From NCBI GenBank assembly GCA_036925085.1, contig JAUPFP010000016.1, positions 2,814,903 through 2,878,902 on the forward strand: a stretch of 64,000 nt of DNA. Direction: 5' to 3'. The translations under genes and the position numbers were made by a program. This document shows, in pieces, positions 54,113 to 64,000 of the stretch; position 1 is the stretch's first letter, and each line of letters opens with the position of its first letter. The DNA is from Brachycybe producta. Taxonomy: Eukaryota > Arthropoda > Diplopoda > Playtdesmida > Andrognathidae. The notes beneath the pieces were generated by a model that did not search any database, had not been told where the DNA came from, and worked only from the letters and a program-made list of their open reading frames with translations.

Positions 54113-55214
54113 GTAACATTTAAAAAAAAATGAAATAACCACATAATATTATATATTTTGCAAAATATCTCATTGATAAAAATGTGCTGATAATTTAAAT
54201 TATTTGATTTATTTTGCGTTTTTTTGTTCACTTATTCTCGTTAACTTTTGCCATTGTTACTTTATACATACATTAAGTTAAAATTTCAAATAATACATGC
54301 TCGTACCTCCTGACAGTTTTACATATTTACTTTAACATTTAACTTTATTGGGATAACATTAAAAGTAGTTATTTAATTTGAAATGTCTTAATTTTAGTGA
54401 TTGCTAACTGTGAAATGTTCAAAGCTTAATAAACTTTTCGTAGGAAGTTTCATAGAAATGAATGATTGCTTTTTAGCACTATCATCAATTAAGGCTATCA
54501 CACAGCAGTCATTAATAATTCGACCTTTAATTTGTTTGAATTTTTATTTTAATATTAATTTTTACAATAAAAGCTGATTAGTAATTACGGTACTATTTAA
54601 AGCAATGCAAAAAAAAAATACAAAGATTAAATATAACGAGAAAATACATCAGAATAATCTGAAAAATAATAAAAGATGCTATCGTAAATTTAAAAAAAAA
54701 ATTGTAATTTTTTTTCATATACATGTAATTAAAAAAATCAGCCAACCTTGCAAACTTAGTTAAGCTGCTTTCAAGGTTCAAATGCTCCTCGAACTCTTGT
54801 TTTTTCAGGAACAATTTAGAAAGTAGAACGGTAGTCGTCGAATCACAGGAAGTATTATTTTCATGTTAATAGTACTTCTTCAAATAAGCTTTTTTATGGT
54901 AATATATGAAAATGACACAATTTTAAGCAGACAATAATTTAGTAATTTTTGTTTAGAAAATGTTTATTTTGAGATAATCTCTCAACATGAAAATACTGTT
55001 AAGTGATTCTCAGTTATCATTCGAATTTTTAAAACGCTTTGATATTTTTCTTATTGTTGTTTTCGAAAAGAAGAGTAGAAAATCATACTTCGATTATAGA
55101 TGTTAATAATACATCTTAACTTGATTTATTCCCGGATGTACAGAGAATTAAGAATAATTAAATACATTGAGAGAAAAAAAAGTTCCGGTTTCTCATCCAA
55201 GACAGTCTATAAAA

Positions 55215-55508
55215 CGGCGATCACATTGGCAATATTTAAAGCAAGAGTCACTGCAATGTGTCCTTGAAATAATTGCAATTACCAAATGTGATAATACTCT
55301 TGCAAGACTTAAAAGTGGTTTCTTGCAGAAAACGCTGCTCTTCATTGTCTTGCAAGAAATTGTGCAAGATTCACAGCAATATTTGACTTATTTCTTGCAC
55401 GAAATCTTGCTAGAAAAATAGCCAGTATGATCGCCAAGCGATTTTACCACATCAAGTGGTGATGCAAGCATAGTTAATTTTGCTTTAAATATTGCCAATG
55501 TGATCGCA
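55215..55508. mobile_element. MITE with GCGATCACA termini, copy 2
   Basis: The left end GGCGATCACATTGGCAATAT and the right end AATATTGCCAATGTGATCGC are complements, with AAAGCA further in on both sides. The interior repeats TCTTGCAAGA and CTTGCA motifs. It is related to 6343-6588. Confidence 0.75.
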
Positions 55509-57486
55509 GCTATCCGTTTACAGTTCTTGTTTTCATTGTATAGTATTATAATGCAAGGAAATATTTTGAGCTTACATTACATAAACAAATCATAAAAAAA
55601 AGATTTGTTTTCAAATCTTTAGTTGCACGAATCAGCCGCACGATTATTGATGCAATCTTCGCATATAAATTTATTTTTACATTTTCAAGATCACTGTTTC
55701 TATTGAAACATGTAAATAACATAATAATCCCTTCTCTATATCTCTCTGAACAGAAATCTCATAAAGAAATAACCCTTTTTTTATTATGATAAATGTGTTT
55801 TTGGTGGCTGAAGGAGCTATTTTAGTGGCACCGATTTTACTGTCACACAGACTTACAAACTAATTATATCATATCATCTGCAATTTAACCATTGACTCAT
55901 CATGTCAGTCAATACATACTACAGTGGACTCTAATATAAAAACAAAGAGATTCTCAACTTTTAAGATGTATTTAATTGTACAGTCACTTCTGTTAATCCA
56001 ACTTTTATTATTCAGCTATTCAACATGAAAAAATAATTTAATCTCAAAGTCTTTTACAAACTAGAAGAGTAAATTATTTTAAGAGTATTTTCATATTAAT
56101 AAATAATAATAATGAACTTTTTATGTAGTTAAAAAAAACTAGAAAAAAAATTGTCTTCTAAATGCTAATTTCCAAACTCTCTGCATATTTTTAAAACTGC
56201 AATAAAAAGTTTCTTTTCAAAGTAATCAATATGAAAACACCCTTAATTGATGCAGTTACTCTTCTAATTTCTATAGCATATTCATTTTATGTTCCTGTTT
56301 GAATTTGAAAAATTACTCTGCAAGCAGCTAAGGAGGCCAGTGGCAGAGGGGCAGGCAATACATAAAATCCTCTGCAAGAGAGTTCCATTGTCTAGGACTG
56401 TTTTCACTTAAAACTATGTTTGTTGAGAAAGGATTAAATTGACAATTGAGAACCCATCTTAGTAATGTGTGCTACTAGTGCATATATGGGACTGCACTGC
56501 ACCATTTTTATAAAATGCATAATAAATTAATGTTTCAAGGATTTTCTTTAGATCTATTATATTTAAAGATGACATCCTCATGGTTACAAAAAATGCAAAT
56601 TGATTTTTTTCCAAATTAAAAAAATATATAGGCCTATATATTAATAAAAACAATATTAGAATGTCTTCAAAAAAGAATAAATATATTTCCTAAAATTAAA
56701 ATTTTCTATTTCTGTTTGCAGTTAGAAATAATTATAATTTCAATTTTCAAACTTCTCTGTTATGTTGTTTTCCCTGACACTTTTTTTTTGTTCAACCCTC
56801 ACACCACTAAACAACAACAAAAAAACTTTATTACATTAGTAAATTTCGGGTTCTATTTTCCAGCCATTTTTTTTTTAATTTCTAGGCTAGTCTTGTTTTT
56901 CAAGCCTTGAACGGAAACACGCTCACTTGTATTACAACCTACGTCATTATTTAATGTGGACACTATGTGGATATTATAATTAACTTGGTTTTTGAATATA
57001 AATTTCATTTTTTTTGTTTAAAATAAAAAATAGTCCCTTTAATCCTCCATTATAATGATCAGACCTTTCACTAAACAAAAGACAAAGAATTTTTTTTATA
57101 TGTATATAATTTGGTACAAATGTCCTTGGAGGTTGGTGGACGCAAGTCTGAAAAATGTTCCCCAATCTCTTCACAGCAAAACACCAAATTGTTATTCTAC
57201 TGATGTTGTAAACATTTTAAGAGCCCAAGAATTTTAATGTTAAAAAGTTCTGAACAAGACACTTTTCTTTGAAATCAATTGAAACTCATTTTAGGAAAGA
57301 TATAAAAAATAGACAGACCTAAATTTCAAAGTCTGACGAATTCTCATCTACAGTGTAATAAAATGGGGTTCAAAAAATCCCTCGAAATTACAGGACCAGA
57401 CATTAAAATGTGGTTACTTGAAAGTTTAGAAAACTTATCTGAGTGCAATTAAGTTAACCCAAAAAAAAAATCTTGCATTAAGATGA

Positions 57487-57830
57487 TTTATGAAGAGCTG
57501 ATTTTAGAATCTGATTATTCTGTCTATCAGGATCAAAATTAAGGAAAAAACAAAAAGTGTTTTAAAAACTAGAAATGTTGCTCAATCACTTCATACTATT
57601 TTCATGTTGATATCTTTCAAAATAAACTTTTTATAGGCAACAATTTGTAAATGTATCGTCTGCTTTAAGTTGGGTCATTATCAAATTCATAAAAAGCTTA
57701 TTTTGAAAGATATCAATATGAAAATACCAATAATTGATTCAGTTAAGACGTCTAGTTTCTAAAACACTTCATAGTTTCCCTTAATTTTGCACCTGAAAAA
57801 CTGTATATGTTCGAAAATCAGCTGTCATCA
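57487..57830. mobile_element. Complete palindromic family A element in MMP intron 2
   Basis: It starts TATGAAGAGCTGATTTTAGA, then GATTATTCTGTCTATCAGGA and GTTTTAAAAACTAGAAATG. The right arm has GATATCAATATGAAAATACC, GTCTAGTTTCTAAAACACTT and ends TTCGAAAATCAGCTG. The loop holds TAAGTTGGGTCATTATCAAA. It is one of the best-preserved copies. Confidence 0.78.
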
Positions 57831-59683
57831 TCAGCTGTTTCAAATAAAAAACTTTTAAAGCTATTTAAAAAAATTCTCAATTTTGTTTTCCCAATTATAA
57901 AATATTTAATATTAACATAAAAACATGATTAAGTAATTTATTTACTTTTCTAGTATTTTAATAACTCTCAATTTCATTTCAATGTTCTTTGCAAAATGTA
58001 GAAAAACGAGATTTCTATTCTACTGATCTCGCTTTGATTTGCATATTTTACAATTACTGACAATGAGACTCTGGTCAAGTCTATGTGGCTTACGGCTCAC
58101 GACTTAAGCTAGCACACTAGTGATGCCACAATGATGTCTAATGACATTGAATGAATGAATTTACAATGGCCTTGTCATTATCTACCACAACAATGCAAAC
58201 CAATCTGATCACATCACTCCTTTTCTGTTAACTTTTTCCGTAATGTATGCAGTGTCTTAATGCACACATGTACAGCTGATAAAATTGCTAATAAAGACGA
58301 GTATTGTAACCGGAAAAAAGGGCAGGTCTATGGCTCATCACGTGATGTTCCTCATTTAAATAACTCAACCAGTAATCCTGATTTGACAATGACTACACGA
58401 GTTGCAAGCACCAAAAACACTCAACAAGCAAAATTGTTCATTTTTGTGATATCTTCCACCATCCAAATAATAACAAATTCTTTTATTTCATAATCTTTAT
58501 TTCAGTTTAAGTTTACTGATTCATAAATTATCTAATCCACTCCCAGAAATGTTCTGCAAATCAACAGAAAAATTACGAACTCAAACAACAAGTGAAAAAC
58601 TTCTTTATGATTAATGTTGAAGTTATGAGATTCATGAGTCATAAGATTCGAAGCAATTATTTAAAAATGTCTCATAAAAATCATATCAATGTACAATCCG
58701 TTTTCATATCATCTAATTTAAGCAGGTTTTTTTATATTTTTATAGCACAACGGGGGGAACAAACAAATAAATTCAATTTCCTGAATTTCATTATGCATCC
58801 TGAAGTGTGTTTATATATAAACGCTAGAACTCACTTACTATGGAAATTGATTCAACTGCTCCATATATTTTGAATGTATAAAGAGGGGATATCATGTCAT
58901 GGTCACAACAATACCAATTAGGAAGGGTTGTCTGTTATGCAAATTAGATTCTAATTTAAACCAACGTTAGAATTTCAGTATATGAAAATAAAGCAAACAC
59001 TCTAAATTGAAAAGTTCCCTGATCTTGAAAACTCCACCCAACCCTTTGACACACAAATAGGCCCGATTGCCTATATAATAACAGAATAGATGATTTTTTT
59101 TTATTATTTGAAAATAAAATTATTTAATCAGAATTTTTAGTGTATTTATACAGATTTATTGCAGAATATAAAAATATAACTGAAATTGCAATTGGTCAAA
59201 AGCAATAAATTATCTGATTAACATCCAAATACTTAAAATCTGCTCATTCGCAAACTGCCAATAACATTATCTGATTCAATTACTCTTCTAGTTTCAAAAA
59301 CAATTTCAAGTTATTTTCAAAACACAAGAGACCATGGTACATGTAAATGCATCCACAGTTTATGGCAATATTCTAAAACGTTACTTAAGACAAAGCAAAA
59401 CTTAAAAGTAACAATTAAAAATTCTCCATATACTCGCTATAATAAGTTTTTTGTAAGTCTTATTTTAAGTTTAGCTTTATTTTAAGCAGCGTTTTAAAAT
59501 CTTGAAAAATGAAATTATCAAGAATTTTATTTGCAATTTGAATTTGAATTTGATAAAAAAAATAGTAAAAAAACAATAATGGTTTAGAAAAACACAAAAT
59601 AAGGTGATTTTGTAATAATTGACTGATTTTTAAATGTAAAGCAGAAATGAAAATGAATCATTTTACTTCTTTTTATAAATTAG

Positions 59684-59791
59684 GTATTCTGGACAACGAG
59701 ACGATGGTGATGATGAATACACCTCGATGTGGTGTTAAGGACAAAGTGGGGCACGGCACAAACGCCCGCAGGAAACGCTACGCCCTTCAAG
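59684..59791 (+). CDS. MMP: Matrix metalloproteinase, exon 3 (cysteine switch and furin site)
   Basis: Follows AAATTAG and completes the Gly codon split from exon 2. It encodes GILDNETMVMMNTPRCGVKD, which contains the MMP cysteine switch P-R-C-G-V-x-D whose Cys ligates the catalytic zinc in the latent enzyme. A basic furin-type site, ARRKRYALQ, follows and marks the start of the mature protease. Donor AAG|GTGAGT is a strong consensus; the exon ends in phase 1. The gene would thus make a secreted or membrane MMP activated inside the secretory pathway. The switch and furin context resembles arthropod Mmp1. No HExxHxxGxxH catalytic exon occurs in the remaining 4.2 kb, so the gene is cut by the window edge, not broken. 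Confidence 0.95.
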
Positions 59792-62700
59792 GTGAGTCTT
59801 AAGTGTTCTATGAAGAACATCACGAGGGGTATATATTATTAACAAAAAATATATATATAACGTAATGCTTTATTTTCATGTCCATGAAATCATTCAAGAA
59901 CTTTGTAGCAATTTTTTTTTATTAATTCTTTCCTATACATAATGTTAAGTTTTTCTACTGTTAAAAAATATATAATAAACGTTTAACGTAGACCTAATGC
60001 GAGATGAAATAGCAACATTTTAGATTTTTTCTTTTCCTTTTAGAAAATGATTTACCTAGAGGGGCTTACGTAATAATTAAATCCTTCTATTGTTTGTCGA
60101 GCAAGTGTTTTTTTTTTTGCTTAGTTACCTCATCTTAAAAAGAAGCTTCTGACGTCATAGGAATTGATATAAAATTTAGAAATTGTGTTATTTTGACTGA
60201 TTAAAAAGGTATAATAACAAAAGGACGCAGAAACCCTTTTATTTAAACTGTTGAGAACGTTTGCTATGAATCCTTTTCTATAGACAAATGACACAATAAT
60301 ACATTTTTTGTCAACCACTTCTGACGTCACAAGTCATTTTACGGTGAGGCAACTATAGATTCTTGACTTCCCCCCCCCCCCCCCCTCATTCCCCACTAAA
60401 TCACCAGAGTACAGATGATCAATTCTGGCCACATTTTCAGTCCATTTTTTTCTAAATTCAGATCTTCCAAATTTCTCTTGATTTTTTAATGAAAAAAAGG
60501 TATTTGAAACTAGAAATGTAAAGTTATTCAATAAGAATATCTGTTTACATAGATCTAGGATACTCCTCCAAAGTAAGTCAAATTTTGGCTAAAATTAGAT
60601 AATCACTTCATAAAATTTTCATTTTCTAGTAAAATAATTTTTTTTAAAACTTTGGGAAAAATCAATAGACTTAAAAAAGATAAATAATATTATATTCTGA
60701 AAAATGCTTATCCCAAAAAGTTGACATTTTTTCGACTCGTACTTCTTTTCCTTTGTACACTAGAAATTTTTTCTTTGAAATTAAACCTTTATTGCAGTTT
60801 AAAAAAGAAACTTTAGATTTTTTCAAACTACATAAAGAATAGTTTATTTTCAAAGCTCTTCTAGTTTATAAAAATATTAGAATTTTTTTAGTTCATTATT
60901 TAGTACTGTATTAACTGTTAATTATGATATTCCGTTTTTTTCCATTATAAAGTTGTAAATTTATAAATCTTATAAAAGTTCTACCAAAATATTGACATGA
61001 CATTTGTGCAACTATATTTGCATTGTGCAATTTTGAATTCGCACATACTGTAGTTTGCGTCCACTGAGTTGCAATGAATGCCCTTTTGTTGTTGAATTTC
61101 CTGTCATGCACTTGTATGCGTACATTTTTTTTTACCTACGAAACTCCATTATTTATTTAGAAACATTTTAGATTGACATCAAAACGAAGAAGGAAGCGCA
61201 CACTAGAATTCTAATTTCCAAAAAAAAAAGTTTGGCCAAGGTTGTTTTGTGATGAATAATAATAAATAATAGACTCTCTTGGAAAAAAAATTCATACCAT
61301 AATTAGTTAATTACACTAACAGAAAAAGACCCATCAAGGACTTTAACTCTTCTTCAAATTGTCCACACTTTAATTTTTAAGTTTTACTTATCCATCAAGA
61401 CAGTTTGAGAAAAATCGTCAAAATCGGAATAAAATAGATTTAAAATGACAAATTTGTAAAGAATTTAAGAAAAAATGGACATTTTTGATAAAAACAAAAG
61501 TGTTATTAAATTAATTTCTAATTTTTAAACTCATAATTCTAAAAGTTCGCATAAAATGCATAAAAGTGCATTATGAATTTGAGGGTTCCAACGCCTTTTG
61601 GGTGCACTACGTGTATGATAACCGCATGAGCGCCATTTGTGCACTAATAATACATTAAGTTTCAAAATAAAAATGCACAAAATGCATAAATAACTGGAAA
61701 TTTGCATAAATTAATAATTTTACTTTTTAAAAAGAGTTTCTTAAACCATATCGCTATGATTTTCTATTTTTCTGAAGCTTTAAACATTTACTTAATTGTG
61801 CTTTTGCCAGCATTGAGGCAAATTACTTTTAATAGTAATGAATTACAATTACTAATTACATCAGTAAAAATAATTCAAATTACCAGATTTCAAAAAGAAA
61901 TTAATTATAATTACTAATACTTCTCAAAGTAATTTAATTACTTTTAAAAATAGATATTTTATTACATTTGAGTAGCAACTGTTTTTTTTTTGTATTTGCA
62001 TAAAACAAACAATTTTCTTGTATATTTTGGATTTTTTTGGCTTTGCATATTTTTACAAAAACAAAATATGTCAACTAAAAATAATGGATCAACTTGAATA
62101 GGAAGTCTAACTTTTTTGGATTTCAGATGTGGTCAAATTACAAAAATAAAATGATAAAATTGGCATGAAAACATCATGTTTTGCAATTTTTCGCAATAAT
62201 TTATTTTAAGCATTATCAACTAAAAAAATATGAAAATATTCTTATGCTCCAAAATTGCGTGATTTATATAAACATTTGTTATTTTGAGAAAATTCCCTGA
62301 TTTATCGGCCGTAGTAATTGGCCGCAAAAATTGCATAAGAAAATGATTATTAGGAAACAAACCCGGACGTTATTACATAGAATGTAATTTCATGTTACAA
62401 ATTCGTTATTGGCTTTTATTTCTACGGAGAGAAAAAAAACCTCCAGGGATCGATTCATTTCCAGGTGATCACAATACTCTGAAAAATATATTGTTAATTT
62501 AGATATAATCGATTTTTTGTTTGCTCTGTTGGCATTATAAGTAATTTCACTGGAAACTTTTTCCACACTTGAAATTCGTAGAATAATTTCCCACCTTGGA
62601 CGGAATATGTAGAATAGAGTTTATTAAGAAGAGAGAACCTTGAATTTTATTGTTTAGTTGTTTTTTTAATCATTTCCTACAATAACCATACCAATTTCAC

Positions 62701-64000
62701 ATTAAAATACACGTCCATTGTTCCTGTTTTGTGTTTTTGTTTTGTTTCAAATGGTCGATAAAAAAATTCACTAATTGGTGTCGTCAAACAAAAACTACTT
62801 GTATATATATACCTATTTTATATTTGATTTTTTACAACTTCCACTTCTCATTTCCAATCTTTTCTTTTCTAGTATAATAATGAAATCATTTCTAACATGA
62901 TTTAAATTTTTCTAATATAATGGATTAATTTGTATTTATTTCATTCAACCTTACTATATAGATGAGGTTTCATTTTATAAGCCCAAATTGGCCAAAATAC
63001 AACACAAAATTGTACATAATTACAAACACAATGGTTGATTTTTTCACCGTCTTTGTAAAAGAGCCATGTTAGTGATGGAATCATCTAACATTTACATAGA
63101 TGAAGTTCTTCCTGACAGCATAAAAATGTTACTAAATATGCTCATAAATTGCTAAATTTTTATCAAATTATTACTGAAGTTAAAAAGTTACATAAATTGC
63201 ATTAATATTGCCATATTTGTAATAATCAGCAAGGAAAAAAATGAATGTATAGCAACAACAGTACTGGTAATGTTATTGTTATATAAATTATTTGTTATAT
63301 AACAAAATTGCAACTTTTTAAAACGAATTTTATTTGCATTAAACGCACAAAAATAAACGTTTTGGTTATAGTTATCATGGTTTTAACAAAGCTAACTCAT
63401 AGATTGTCACCTAATCACAAAGACCAAAAATTTAATGCAAATTGTTTACGCGTTTACGCAAATAATAAAAATAAACTCTCAAAAATACAAAATACTCAGG
63501 AAAACTGTTCAATAATTAATACTGACAATCATCCTAAGCAAAAACAGAAAATGCGAAATCGAAACTATTACCGATAAGAAACCCTTCTAGAATTCTTTTT
63601 CTGGCAAAAACCATATAAGAAATAATAGAAATTATGCAAATTTTCAAAAATATGAAATTTGTGCGTTTGCAGCAATTTTATATTCGATTAAACCTACTAT
63701 AATTAATTTATTATAGCCAATATTGAACTTGTATGGTATTTGTAGTACGTAAAAGAAGAGGTTGGAATTGTGATAATGCATTTTATGCAAATTTTTGGCC
63801 TCATTTATCACACTCAAAACATTTTAAGCAGGTAATCAAAAAAGCTTGATTATATTTTATCATTTGTAAACAAAAACGTTAGTCATTGTCGTTTTAAGGG
63901 CAAACGTACAGTACTCATTAAAATAATCATGTAATCTAAGTGGTTCGTCATAATCTCTATCCATCAAATTTAATAAAACAGTGTAATAATTAGCCTCTGA
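59792..64000 (+). other. MMP intron 3, partial
   Basis: No further MMP exon seen. Contents: a C-homopolymer at about 60370-60387, a solo MITE end at about 60411-60430, family A fragments (AAAGTATTTGAAACTAGAAA-like near 60495 and CTTCTAGTTTATAAA near 60856), and the TTTGCATAAA repeat at 61640-62060. The last kilobase is AT-rich with no gene. Confidence 0.5.
61640..62060. repeat. TTTGCATAAA-rich dispersed repeat, copy 2
   Basis: Collinear with 38520-38800: AATGCACAAAATGCATAAAT, GGAAATTTGCATAAAT, GAGTTTCTTAAACCATATCG, TTAATTGTGC and TATTTGCATAAAAC..TTTTCTTGTATATTTTG. This copy carries extra sequence in the middle. Confidence 0.55.

Larger units (their letters stand above)
54113..59683 (+). other. 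MMP intron 2
   Basis: Holds a family A copy at 54765-55080, a GCGATCACA-terminus MITE at 55215-55508, another family A copy at 56030-56300, a complete family A element at 57487-57830, and a diverged arm at about 57890-58020. The rest is AT-rich with no recognisable exon. Confidence 0.55.

Overview
The window is AT-rich, intron-rich animal nuclear DNA with no bacterial features. Two host genes can be built exon by exon with intact reading frames and matching intron phases. One is a 15-exon NT5DC2/NT5DC3-type HAD 5'-nucleotidase gene on the minus strand (10550-19743). The other is the first three coding exons of a secreted, furin-activated matrix metalloproteinase (MMP) on the plus strand (34849-59791). 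The MMP prodomain and furin-site sequence look most like arthropod Mmp1, so an arthropod or another invertebrate with compact NT5DC introns and large MMP introns is the best guess; the species cannot be fixed from the sequence.

Layout: 1-1376 is a palindromic Tc1-like relic. 1.4-10.5 kb is intergenic and filled with short inverted-repeat elements, including a TTAA-flanked element with an internal 194-bp tandem array (6911-7821). 10.5-19.75 kb is the NT5DC gene, whose larger introns consist largely of one palindromic repeat family. 20-34.8 kb is AT-rich intergenic DNA with several MITE families and a nested hAT-like element. From 34.85 kb to the right edge lies the MMP gene: the signal-peptide exon, a 19-kb intron, two prodomain exons, and a third intron that runs off the window. 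The catalytic domain is not in the window.

The most striking object is an 11.5-kb Ty3/gypsy-type LTR retrotransposon (41533-53033) lying antisense in MMP intron 1. Its two 847-bp LTRs read as identical, gag and pol are open, and it is flanked by a 4-5 bp target duplication, so it is young and possibly active. Unusual features: gag starts inside the 5' LTR, so the tRNA primer site is coding. Gag and pol overlap by only 10 nt, and that overlap is a U UUA AAC slippery heptamer followed by the gag stop and a predicted H-type pseudoknot. Pol continues for about 1,067 residues past the integrase with no recognised homology. The 3' untranslated region is a string of about 14 small stem-loops. The element inserted into the middle of a copy of the host's palindromic repeat family.

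The rest is non-autonomous repeats: at least eight inverted-repeat families, simple repeats and low-complexity AT DNA. No tRNA, rRNA or other RNA gene was recognised.
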